Below are positions 8,058-15,496 of a stretch of 64,000 nt of DNA, piece by piece. A model generated the notes under the pieces. It did no database searches, had not been told where the DNA came from, and was given only the letters and a program-made list of their open reading frames with translations. This stretch comes from Pseudolabrys sp. FHR47 (GTDB lineage: Bacteria; Pseudomonadota; Alphaproteobacteria; Rhizobiales; Xanthobacteraceae). The stretch lies in contig NZ_CP039740.1 of the NCBI RefSeq assembly GCF_005153485.1, positions 926,001-990,000 on the forward strand. The letters are read 5' to 3'. Position 1 is the stretch's first letter. Each line of letters starts with the position of its first letter. A program made the translations under genes and the position numbers.

Positions 8058-8848
8058 TGAACGGGCGGCAAACCGGGGCAGGGTCCGTGCCGATGCTTAA
8101 ATGGCTCATCGGGCTGTGCCTTGCGGTGATGGCACTTGGTGCCAGCGCCCCCGCTTTCGCGGGCCACCCAGCCGATTGCCGGGTTGACGGCGTGTCGTCC
8201 GACATCGCTTTTCCGCTCGAGCACGTCAAACAAGCGATCGCCAACAAGAACCTGTCGATCCTTGTCATCGGTACCGGCTCTTCGCAACTGGGCGGCTCGG
8301 CACAGAATGCCTATCCCGCGCGGTTGCAGGCGGCGCTCAATCGTATGCTGCCTGGCGTGGCGGTGACGGTCGCTTCGGACGTGGCGCAGCGAAGGACGGC
8401 GGACACCATGGTCAAAGCCTTCCCGCCTGCTCTGGCGGCTGCAAAGCCGAACCTTGTGCTGTGGCAGACGGCGACGGTGGACGCGATCCAGGCGGTCGAT
8501 CCGGAGCAGTTCAGCCAGGCCCTCGATAAGGGGGTGCGGCTGGCGCGGGCCGCTGGCGCCGATGTCATCTTCATCAATCCGCAATACAGCCCGCGTACCG
8601 AATATGTCATCGCGCTCGGGACCTACGTCGAAAACATGCGCTGGGTCGCGGTGCAACAGGAGGTTCCGGTTTTCGACCGGTTCAACCTGATGAAGGCATG
8701 GTACGAGCGCGGCACCTTCGACCTCTATTCGACCACCAAAAAACTTGATATGGCTGGCCTCGTGCATGACTGTCTTGGCCGACTGCTGGCCGACCTCATC
8801 GTCGAGGCGGCGAAGCCAGATCCGGCAGCCATCGAGAAGAGCAAATAG
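8057..8848 (+). CDS. Secreted SGNH-fold protein with degenerate active site
   Basis: A 263-aa protein with a signal peptide ending near AFAGHP. It aligns by eye with the next gene (8905-9693): same disulfide-like C residue after the signal, same ILVIGTGSSQLGG/IVAIGSSSTAGAG strand, same FDL/FDA end. The block I Ser survives, but block III GTN is replaced by TAT (WQTATVD) and the block V DGLH is replaced by TKKLD, so the Asp-His pair is missing. It may be a non-catalytic partner or an O-acyl binding protein. Its start overlaps the opgC stop. Confidence 0.75.
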   Translation: MNGRQTGAGSVPMLKWLIGLCLAVMALGASAPAFAGHPADCRVDGVSSDIAFPLEHVKQAIANKNLSILVIGTGSSQLGGSAQNAYPARLQAALNRMLPGVAVTVASDVAQRRTADTMVKAFPPALAAAKPNLVLWQTATVDAIQAVDPEQFSQALDKGVRLARAAGADVIFINPQYSPRTEYVIALGTYVENMRWVAVQQEVPVFDRFNLMKAWYERGTFDLYSTTKKLDMAGLVHDCLGRLLADLIVEAAKPDPAAIEKSK

Positions 8849-8904
8849 ATACCGCACGACTTTAGATACTCGGCGAACAAATACTTGGCTCTGGGATCCA
8901 TACC

Positions 8905-9693
8905 GTGACGCTTCTCACTCTCGCCGGCCGGGCGATGGCATCGCTTGTCGCGGCGCTCTTGATGTTTGTAATCGCGGCGCCCGCCAGTGCCTCCAGTCCG
9001 CCGTGCCGGGCCCAGCAGAATCTGATGGGTCTTGGCGGGTCGCTGGCCCAGGTCGCGCGCCGCATCGATGCCGGCCAGACGGTGACCATCGTCGCCATCG
9101 GCTCGTCGTCGACCGCGGGCGCCGGCGCGACGTCGCCGGCCATGAACTACCCCAACCGGCTGGCGGCCGAGCTGCAGCAGCAGTTTCCGAAGGCCCGCTT
9201 CAATGTCATCAATCAGGGAGTCAACGGTGAGGAAGTGGCGGACATGCTGCGTCGCTTCGATACGGATGTGATCGCCAACAAGCCCGACCTCGTGCTGTGG
9301 CAACTCGGCACCAACTCGCTGATCCGCGATCATCAGATGAGCGACCGCGGCGCCTCCATTCGCATGGGTCTGTTCAAGATCCGTGCAAGCGGCGCCGACA
9401 CCATCCTGATCGATCCGCAATATGCGCCGAAGGTCATTGCCAAGCCGCACGCGCCGCAAATGGTCGACTTCATCGCCGAGATTTCGCGCGATGAAAACGT
9501 CGGCCTGTTCCGCCGCTTCGCGGTGATGAAGCACTGGAGCGAGGTCGAGCGCATTCCGTTCGACGCCTTCGTCGTCGCCGACGGTCTGCACATGAACGAC
9601 TGGGGCTATGGCTGCATGGCGCACAATCTCGGCGTCGCAATCGCCGAGACGGTGAAGCGTCCGATCGTGGCGGCCAAGGCGGTCGCAAGATAG
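8905..9693 (+). CDS. Secreted SGNH/GDSL hydrolase
   Basis: 262 aa with a signal peptide (through ASASSP). All four SGNH blocks are present: Ser in VAIGSSSTAGAG, Gly in NQGVNGEEV, Asn in QLGTNSLI, and the Asp/His pair in VADGLHMNDWG. It should therefore be an active periplasmic esterase or O-acyltransferase. It follows a paralogue that lost these motifs and an OpgC-type membrane acyltransferase; together they resemble sets that transfer acyl groups onto glycans, with the membrane protein feeding the SGNH enzyme. The substrate cannot be read from the sequence. Confidence 0.85.
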   Translation: MTLLTLAGRAMASLVAALLMFVIAAPASASSPPCRAQQNLMGLGGSLAQVARRIDAGQTVTIVAIGSSSTAGAGATSPAMNYPNRLAAELQQQFPKARFNVINQGVNGEEVADMLRRFDTDVIANKPDLVLWQLGTNSLIRDHQMSDRGASIRMGLFKIRASGADTILIDPQYAPKVIAKPHAPQMVDFIAEISRDENVGLFRRFAVMKHWSEVERIPFDAFVVADGLHMNDWGYGCMAHNLGVAIAETVKRPIVAAKAVAR

Positions 9694-9715
9694 CGCGGCG
9701 GATCGCGCTAACCCG

Positions 9716-10909
9716 TTAGACCTTTTCGAGCGCCGCCAGCAGATCCTCGGCGATATCGTCCGGGTGTTCGAGCCCGCATGACAGCCGCACCAGTCCGTCG
9801 CCGATGCCCAGTTCGGCGCGCTGTTCCGGCGTCAGGCGCTGATGCGTTGTCGTCGTCGGATGCGTGATCAGGCTCTTGGCGTCGCCGAGATTGTTGGTGA
9901 TCAGGATCAGCTTGAGCGCATTGAGGAAGCGGAACGCGCCTTCCTTGCCGCCCTTGATCTCGAAGGCGATCAACGTCGATCCGGCCTTCATCTGTTTCTT
10001 CACGATATCTGCTTGCGGGTGATCGGCGCGGCCGGGGTAGATCATCCGCGTGAGTTTGTCGTGGCCGGCAAGCCGGTCGGCGATCGTGGCCGCGGTCTTG
10101 GTCTGACGCTCGACGCGCACGGCGAGCGTCTCGAGGCCCTTCAGCAGCACCCAGGCGTTGAACGGCGGCAAGGTCGGGCCGGTCTGGCGCAGCAGGTTGT
10201 GATAATGGTCGGCGATGATCTTTTCGCTGGCGAGAATGACACCGCCGAGCACGCGGCCCTGACCGTCGATGTGCTTGGTTGCGGAATAAACGACCACGTC
10301 GGCGCCCAACTGAAGCGGGCTCTGATAGAGCGGCGTTGCGAATACGTTGTCGACCACCAGCTTGGCGCCAACGCCATGCGCGATTTCCGCCACCGCCGCA
10401 ATGTCATAGACTTCGAGCGTCGGATTGGTCGGCGTCTCCATGAATAGAACCTTGGTCTCCTTGCGCACCGCCTTGCGCCAGGCGTCGAGATCCTTGCCGT
10501 CTACCAGCGTGAAGGTGACGCCGAAGCGCGCCAGCCACTCCTCGATCACCCAGCGACACGAGCCGAACAAAGCCTTGGCGGCGACGATATGATCGCCGGC
10601 GCGGACAAGGCCCATCAGCGCATTGGTCACCGCGGCCATGCCGGTCACGGTGGCGCGCGCGGCCTCGGCGCCTTCGAGTGCGGCCATGCGCTTCTCGAAC
10701 ATGTCCATGGTTGGGTTCGAGTAGCGCGAATAGACATAGCCCGGGATTTTGCCGGAAAAGCGTGCCTCGCAATCCTCCGCGCTTTCGTAGCGATAGCCCT
10801 GCGTCAGGTAGATCGCCTCCGACATCTCGTTGTACTGCGAGCGCAAGGTGCCGGCATGCACCAGCCGGGTTTCGGGGCGGTAGCTCTTGGGATCGTTCGA
10901 CGCCGACAT
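9716..10909 (-). CDS. metZ: O-succinylhomoserine sulfhydrylase
   Basis: A 397-aa Cys/Met metabolism PLP enzyme. The family's N-terminus is seen in TRLVHAGTLRSQYNEMSEAI, the cofactor Tyr/Arg in GYVYSRYSNPTM and the PLP Lys in VVYSATKHIDGQGRVLGG. The motif FNAWVLLKGLETLAVRVERQ is typical of MetZ, which condenses O-succinylhomoserine with sulfide to homocysteine, bypassing cystathionine. The start has an AAGGAG ribosome site. The 5' leader contains a SAM-II riboswitch and then a terminator, so expression should fall when SAM is plentiful. It forms one pathway with metX-metW at 56.7-58.6 kb. Confidence 0.93.
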   Translation of the reverse strand: MSASNDPKSYRPETRLVHAGTLRSQYNEMSEAIYLTQGYRYESAEDCEARFSGKIPGYVYSRYSNPTMDMFEKRMAALEGAEAARATVTGMAAVTNALMGLVRAGDHIVAAKALFGSCRWVIEEWLARFGVTFTLVDGKDLDAWRKAVRKETKVLFMETPTNPTLEVYDIAAVAEIAHGVGAKLVVDNVFATPLYQSPLQLGADVVVYSATKHIDGQGRVLGGVILASEKIIADHYHNLLRQTGPTLPPFNAWVLLKGLETLAVRVERQTKTAATIADRLAGHDKLTRMIYPGRADHPQADIVKKQMKAGSTLIAFEIKGGKEGAFRFLNALKLILITNNLGDAKSLITHPTTTTHQRLTPEQRAELGIGDGLVRLSCGLEHPDDIAEDLLAALEKV

Positions 10910-10950
10910 CGTGGGCTCCTTCGGCCGGGCGCGGGGCGCGCTCGGCCAAT

Positions 10951-10983
10951 AAAAAACCGGCCGGAGGGGTTACCTCGGCCGGG
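10951..10983 (-). terminator. Intrinsic terminator in the metZ leader
   Basis: On the minus strand a GC-rich stem (arms 10973-10982 and 10957-10967, with a single bulge) is followed by six T residues (10951-10956). It lies between the SAM-II aptamer and the metZ start, 42 nt from the ATG, so it would end transcription before the gene. This suggests control by attenuation rather than only by hiding the ribosome site. Confidence 0.7.
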
Positions 10984-11032
10984 CCACATATGTCCTGAGG
11001 GTTGGTTGAAACCCAGGGGCAGCATGTCCACG

Positions 11033-11090
11033 GCCTTTTAGCGATTTGTTTTACGTGGCTGCAAGCCGGCCGGCTCAAATGACCACGGGA
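11033..11090 (-). promoter_or_regulatory. SAM-II riboswitch (metZ leader)
   Basis: The minus strand reads CGTGG-TCATTTGAGCCGGC-CGGCTTGCAG-CCACG and then AAACAAATCGCTAAAAGG, the classic SAM-II (metA) pseudoknot pattern. Helix P1 pairs 11083-11087 with 11054-11058. A nearly identical sequence precedes metX at 56545. SAM-II aptamers occur upstream of methionine genes in alphaproteobacteria and bind S-adenosylmethionine. Confidence 0.95.
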
Positions 11091-11171
11091 TAAGGGCCTT
11101 TTTAGCGGCCCGCGCGGCTTCCCGTCAAGCGGCCGGTTGGGTTAGATCGGCACCCACCAGAGAGGTTGGGC

Positions 11172-12287
11172 GTGCCGCTGACTTTCGCCAAAGATGCCAA
11201 GGGCATTCTGCCCGATACTATGATCGAGCAACTCGCCGCCGACGGCGCGATCCGGCGCGAGAAGGATTTCGCGCCCGACCAGATTCAGCCGGCGAGCCTC
11301 GATCTGCGTCTCGGCACCGTCGCTTATCGCGTGCGCGCCTCGTTTCTGCCGGGCACGGCCAAGGTTTCGCAACGCATCCAGGAACTGACGCTGCATCAGT
11401 TCTCGCTGAAAGACGGCGCGGTGCTGGAGACCGGTTGCGTTTATATTGTGCCGCTGCTCGAAAGCCTGGCGCTGCCGGCCGACGTTGCCGCCGCCGCCAA
11501 TCCGAAAAGCTCGACCGGCCGACTCGACGTGTTTACCCGCGTCATCGCCGACGAGATGCGCGGCTTCGACCGCATCGAAGCCGGCTACATCGGTCCGCTC
11601 TATGCCGAGATTTCACCGCGCACGTTTCCGGTGCTGGTGCGCGAAGGCGCGCGCCTGTCGCAGATCCGCTTCCGCCACGGCCACGCGCAGCTCGATGCCG
11701 AAGCCTTGAAGGCGCTGCACAAGGAGCAGCGCCTTGTCGACAGCGACGACGCGGATTTGTCCGACGGCATCGCGGTGAGCGTCGATCTCTCCGGCACCAT
11801 CGCCGGCGAGGGCAGGTCGGGCATTGTCGGCTATCGCGCCAAACGCCACACCGCGGTCATCGATGTCGAACGCCGTGCCGGTTACAACGTCGCCGATTTC
11901 TGGGAGCCGATCGACGCGCGGCCGGACCAGCGCCTCATCCTCGATCCGGACGAGTTCTACATTCTCGCCTCCAAGGAGGCGGTGCAGGTGCCGCCCGGCT
12001 TTGCCGCCGAGATGGTGCCGTTCGATCCGCTGGTCGGCGAATTTCGCGTGCACTATGCCGGCTTCTTCGATCCCGGTTTCGGATACGCCGGCGCCGGCGG
12101 GAAGGGATCGCGCGCGGTGCTGGAAGTGCGCTCGCGCGAAGTGCCGTTCATCCTCGAGCACGGCCAGATCGTCGGCCGGCTGGTCTACGAGAAGATGCTC
12201 GGCATGCCGAAGAGCCTGTACGGGCAGGGCATCGGCTCGAACTACCAGGCGCAGAGCCTGAAGCTCAGTAAGCATTTCAAGGTTTGA
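11172..12287 (+). CDS. dcd: 2'-deoxycytidine 5'-triphosphate deaminase, two-domain type
   Basis: 371 aa, about twice the size of the usual Dcd, with an N-terminal and a C-terminal half that each carry dUTPase-like strands. Motifs: FAPDQIQPASLDLRLG, AANPKSSTGRLDVFTRVIAD, GYIGPLYAEISPRTFPVLV and, near the end, HGQIVGRLVYEKM. This long alphaproteobacterial form (DCD family) deaminates dCTP to dUTP. GTG at 11172 is preferred to the in-frame TTG at 11166 because an AGAGAGG ribosome site ends six bases before it. An 8-bp hairpin overlaps the stop codon (12286-12306) and a 9-bp hairpin follows at 12325-12345; neither has a T-run. Confidence 0.88.
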   Translation: MPLTFAKDAKGILPDTMIEQLAADGAIRREKDFAPDQIQPASLDLRLGTVAYRVRASFLPGTAKVSQRIQELTLHQFSLKDGAVLETGCVYIVPLLESLALPADVAAAANPKSSTGRLDVFTRVIADEMRGFDRIEAGYIGPLYAEISPRTFPVLVREGARLSQIRFRHGHAQLDAEALKALHKEQRLVDSDDADLSDGIAVSVDLSGTIAGEGRSGIVGYRAKRHTAVIDVERRAGYNVADFWEPIDARPDQRLILDPDEFYILASKEAVQVPPGFAAEMVPFDPLVGEFRVHYAGFFDPGFGYAGAGGKGSRAVLEVRSREVPFILEHGQIVGRLVYEKMLGMPKSLYGQGIGSNYQAQSLKLSKHFKV

Positions 12288-12338
12288 GGCCCTGTTGGAG
12301 GGCCTCGGCAGAGGCCGTACCGCGGGGTGTCTTCGGAA

Positions 12339-12447
12339 GACACCCAAACGTATCATATTTGGCATTTTGATACGAAAACGTATCTTTTGACTTTCCGAAA
12401 AGATACCTTTACGTATCTTTATCGAATTTAAGATACGAAAACGTGCC
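12339..12447 (+). promoter_or_regulatory. hipBA promoter with phased operator array
   Basis: The AT-rich region before hipB holds copies of a 16-bp palindrome GATAC-N6-GTATC: perfect at 12369-12384 and 12402-12417, with a degenerate right arm at 12432-12447, and with one mismatch at 12339-12354. Start-to-start spacings are 30, 33 and 30 bp, near three helical turns. A TTGACT -35-like box (12387-12392) lies between two operators and the -10 position falls in the third. The last site abuts the hipB ATG. The first site overlaps a hairpin behind dcd, so it may be coincidental. Confidence 0.75.
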
Positions 12448-12771
12448 ATGCGCCAGGATTTGAACTTGTTGCGAGACCTCGGACGGCTGCTACGGCAGGC
12501 CCGTGAGCGCGCCGGGATGACGCAGGAGCAGGTTGCTACCCGGGCAGGCCTGAGCAGGCTGCGCTATCGCACGATCGAGGCGGGCGAAGCCGCGGCGCGG
12601 GCGACAACGCTGATCAATATCGCGCGCGCACTCGATCTCGAACTCATGCTCATTCCCAAGCCGATGCTGCCGGCCGTACAGGCGATGCTCCGTCCAGCGG
12701 ACGATCAGGACCGGCCCGCTTTCGTCCCCGATCGGAGCGATGACGACGAGGAAGGGGAAGCACAACGATGA
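12448..12771 (+). CDS. hipB: HipB-type antitoxin and autorepressor (XRE family)
   Basis: A 107-aa protein with an XRE helix-turn-helix: LGRLLRQARERAGMTQEQVATRAGLS, then RYRTIEAGEAAARATTLINIARALDLEL. The acidic, Asp/Glu-rich tail (DRSDDDEEGEAQR) is reminiscent of HipB tails that contact HipA. In the E. coli module HipB binds operators cooperatively and neutralises HipA. There is no clear Shine-Dalgarno sequence, because an operator ends directly at the ATG, so the mRNA might be leaderless. The stop codon overlaps the hipA start by four bases (ATGA). Confidence 0.88.
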   Translation: MRQDLNLLRDLGRLLRQARERAGMTQEQVATRAGLSRLRYRTIEAGEAAARATTLINIARALDLELMLIPKPMLPAVQAMLRPADDQDRPAFVPDRSDDDEEGEAQR

Positions 12772-14015
12772 GCTCTCGCTCCCCGCTCGAAGACGTCAAC
12801 ACGCTCGACATCACGCTCAACGGGCTGTCTGTCGGCACAATGGTGCGCACGCCCGGCGACTACAACGCCTTCAGCTTCGCAGCTGGCTATCGCGCGCTGG
12901 CGACGCCGCCGATCCTCAGCCTGTCGTTCAGGGCCGCCAATGGCGGGCTGCGCAACGATCCCAAGCCGCAACAGGGCGTGCTGCCGCCGTTCTTCTCCAA
13001 CCTGCTGCCCGAAGACAAGCTCAGGGAGGCCATGGAGAAGCATCATGCCGGCACGGTGCGGCGGGGCAATGATTTCGATTTGCTGGCCGCGCTCGGCGCC
13101 GATCTACCCGGTGCTGTGCGCGCGATGCCGAAGGACGGCCAATCGGCGCCGCTCGTACCTGCGGCGCTCAAGAGCAAGGCGCGGTTCTCGCTGGCCGGCG
13201 TCCAGATGAAATTGTCGGTGATGAAGAATACCGGCAAGGAGGGCGGCATCACGCTGCCAGTCGGCAACGCCGATGGAGATTTCATCGCCAAATTCCCTTC
13301 GCTCAATCAAATCGGCCTGTCCGAGAACGAATTCGCGATGCTGGCATTGGCGAAGGCTGTCGGGATGGACGTGCCAGAGAATGAACTCGTCGACAAGGAA
13401 GCGTTCGACGGCATCCCAAAGGAATTCAACACGCTGGCGACCGGTCGAGTTCTGCTGCTCCGCCGCTTCGACCGAACGCCGGCGGGCCGCGTCCACACCG
13501 AAGACTTCGCGCAGGTCTTCGGCCTGCCGCCGTCCAGAAAATACGATGGCGCGGGCTATCACAACATCGCCGAGGTCCTGAACATCGCGGTGTCGCAGGA
13601 TGCGTCGATCGACTTCGTCCGCCGCCTTGCCTTCTCGGCGCTGACCGGCAACGGCGACATGCATCTCAAGAACTGGTCGCTGATCTATCCCGACGACGGC
13701 ACGAAGCCGGCGTTCGCGCCGGTTTACGACATGCTGTCGACCGTCGCTTATCTGCCCGATGACAATATGGCGCTGTCCCTCGGCGGTACGAAATCGTTTC
13801 GTTCTCTCACGCGCGACCGGTGGCGCAACCTAGCGCATCGGGCGCGACTGCCGGTGGGCGCCGTCGAGAACGCCGTCACAAAAACCGTCGCTACGGTCAT
13901 GGAGCGTTGGCGCACGCTACCGGAGCGTGACGTCGTGCCGGTGCCGGTTCTGGACGCGATCGACCAGCATATTGCGCTGATGGCACCGATTCTTGATCCG
14001 GGGATTTCGCTATAG
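12768..14015 (+). CDS. hipA: HipA-type Ser/Thr kinase toxin
   Basis: A 415-aa HipA-family protein. The N-terminal subdomain opens with DITLNGLSVGTMVRTPGDYN; FSLAGVQMKLSV corresponds to the ATP-binding Gly-rich region; GNGDMHLKNWSLIY holds the catalytic Asp and Asn, and APVYDMLST is the metal-binding Asp segment. E. coli HipA phosphorylates glutamyl-tRNA synthetase and causes persistence; the target here is unknown. It is full length with no visible frame damage. It is translationally coupled to hipB and followed by tRNA-Gly. Confidence 0.9.
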   Translation: MSSRSPLEDVNTLDITLNGLSVGTMVRTPGDYNAFSFAAGYRALATPPILSLSFRAANGGLRNDPKPQQGVLPPFFSNLLPEDKLREAMEKHHAGTVRRGNDFDLLAALGADLPGAVRAMPKDGQSAPLVPAALKSKARFSLAGVQMKLSVMKNTGKEGGITLPVGNADGDFIAKFPSLNQIGLSENEFAMLALAKAVGMDVPENELVDKEAFDGIPKEFNTLATGRVLLLRRFDRTPAGRVHTEDFAQVFGLPPSRKYDGAGYHNIAEVLNIAVSQDASIDFVRRLAFSALTGNGDMHLKNWSLIYPDDGTKPAFAPVYDMLSTVAYLPDDNMALSLGGTKSFRSLTRDRWRNLAHRARLPVGAVENAVTKTVATVMERWRTLPERDVVPVPVLDAIDQHIALMAPILDPGISL

Positions 14016-14081
14016 CCATCTGGCCGGCCTCGTCATCGGTGCTTCCGCCGGGCCACTTCTTTCGCTATGGTCCCGCCCGAC

Positions 14082-14155
14082 GCGGGCGTAGTTCAATGGT
14101 AGAACGGCAGCTTCCCAAGCTGCATACGAGGGTTCGATTCCCTTCGCCCGCTCCA
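14082..14155 (+). tRNA. tRNA-Gly (anticodon CCC)
   Basis: A complete cloverleaf of 74 nt including an encoded CCA. The acceptor stem GCGGGCG pairs with CGCCCGC; the D arm is GTTCAATGGTAGAAC; the anticodon arm GGCAGC-TTCCCAA-GCTGC shows anticodon CCC; the T arm is GAGGGTTCGATTCCCTTC. It reads the GGG glycine codon. Confidence 0.95.
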
Positions 14156-14200
14156 AACCCGCTTAACCCCTTGTTTGCCTTGCGCCGCTACCATCGCGGC

Positions 14201-14464
14201 ATGTTCGCACGCGCCACCATCATCATCGCCGCTGTCCTGGGCTCGACCTGCGTCTCCCAGGCCGCCGATTTTTCCATCGGCGGCGGGTTTACGGACTGCA
14301 ACTGCGGTTCCGACATGATCGTGGTCTATGATTCCGAACCGGGCGTCGTTACGCGGCAGTGGAAGTCCGATTGCGATTGCCGTTATGTCCCGGACCCGCG
14401 GCCATATCGCATGGCGACGCGGGGGCCGCGCTACGAGTCGCTCCGGGACCCTTGGCGTCGGTGA
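14201..14464 (+). CDS. Small secreted protein of unknown function
   Basis: 87 aa starting MFARATIIIAAVLGSTCVSQA, a clear signal peptide, then a short mature domain with paired cysteines (DCNCGS and DCDCRYVP) and an Arg/Pro-rich end (PRYESLRDPWRR). The ATG at 14201 is chosen because it begins the signal peptide; the frame is open further upstream through the tRNA. I do not recognise the family. The CxC pairs could bind metal or form disulfides in the periplasm. Confidence 0.6.
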   Translation: MFARATIIIAAVLGSTCVSQAADFSIGGGFTDCNCGSDMIVVYDSEPGVVTRQWKSDCDCRYVPDPRPYRMATRGPRYESLRDPWRR

Positions 14465-14470
14465 GAACCG

Positions 14471-15259
14471 TCAGCCGAACGCGGCCGCCGCCACAAACCA
14501 TCCGTCCAGTCCCGCATCGCGCACCAACACCGGCTTCGGCGTGTCCTCACCCAGAGCGATGAGCGGCTTGATATCCGACGCCTGCGCATCGGTGAGCAGC
14601 AGCATCTTGCGGTTATCGAGGATGAGCCACTCGCCATCGATGCGCGCCGCGGTGATGGCGTGGTCCTCGCCAACGCGAGCGTCATGGACGATGACAAATT
14701 TGAGGTCGTCGGCGCTCATGCCGGCTTCGCGCAACGCCACGTATTTGGCAATCGCATAATCCTCGCAGTCGCCGCTACCCGATGCGAAGGTCATCAGAGG
14801 CGATTGCCAGACATCGGCGGCGCCGAACTGCGCGGTGTCGCGCGAGAAGCGGATGGCGAGATTGACGGCGCGGTTGATCAGCCCGGCGCGGGTGCGCCCG
14901 GTCTCCTCGCGCGCCGCATCGACGATCGTCAGGAAGTGCGCCGTCGAAGGCGGGCAGGCGTCCGGCAATTGCCGGCACAGCGCAATGACGCGCGTCTCGA
15001 GCGCGACTATGGCCTGCAGGCTCCTCCATTTCGCGGCCATCGCCTGCGCCGACGCTTCCGAAATCGCCGACTGCGTCAGGCCGAAGGGCGCGGCGAGCGG
15101 CGCCGGCGATTCGGCAGGCGCATCGAATGGCGCCAGCGCGATCTGCATCGACGACATGAAAGGTTCGGCGCGGGCTCTGTTGTGGCACGCGCAGAACACG
15201 ATCAGACCGAGGATCGCGCCAAGACAAAGCCACGCTCGCCATTGCGACCGGATAGCCAT
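14471..15259 (-). CDS. Bacterial transglutaminase-like cysteine proteinase (BTLCP)
   Basis: 262 aa with an N-terminal membrane/signal segment (WLCLGAILGLIVFCACHNRA). The papain-like triad of the BTLCP (DUF920) family is visible: Cys in ASGSGDCEDYAIAKY, His in GEDHAITA and Asp in LILDNR. BTLCP proteins are periplasmic and include LapG, which cleaves RTX-type adhesins at their N-terminus. That makes the nearby type I secreted protein (16826) a possible substrate, although no LapG site (TAAG, PAAG or AAAG) was identified in it and no LapD homologue is seen. Convergent with the preceding small secreted gene. Confidence 0.85.
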   Translation of the reverse strand: MAIRSQWRAWLCLGAILGLIVFCACHNRARAEPFMSSMQIALAPFDAPAESPAPLAAPFGLTQSAISEASAQAMAAKWRSLQAIVALETRVIALCRQLPDACPPSTAHFLTIVDAAREETGRTRAGLINRAVNLAIRFSRDTAQFGAADVWQSPLMTFASGSGDCEDYAIAKYVALREAGMSADDLKFVIVHDARVGEDHAITAARIDGEWLILDNRKMLLLTDAQASDIKPLIALGEDTPKPVLVRDAGLDGWFVAAAAFG

Positions 15260-15496
15260 CGAACGCTCCCATGGGAGCGGCGCACCGGTCCTGTTGGCCG
15301 GTGTCGGTCCGCTCGTAGGGCTATCGATAGAATGCCGGTCTCTGCCGGCCGGTTAAGTGAGAAGTTCCACGGCGGATACTTTGCCGGGCAGCGTCAATGC
15401 GCGCGTGCGGACTTGTCTAAAAATTTAAATGACGGCAACGAACGATTCAGCATTAATTCTTCGTGGACGATGCTGCCGGGATCCGGCTACGTAGCG

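Noticed and set aside
10589..11041. 150-aa plus-strand frame over the metZ leader
   Set aside because: It covers the metZ start and the SAM-II riboswitch, both read from the minus strand.
12448..14155. hipBA plus tRNA-Gly as an integrated island
   Set aside because: No direct repeat of the tRNA 3' end and no integrase was found around the module, and hipBA composition resembles its neighbours.
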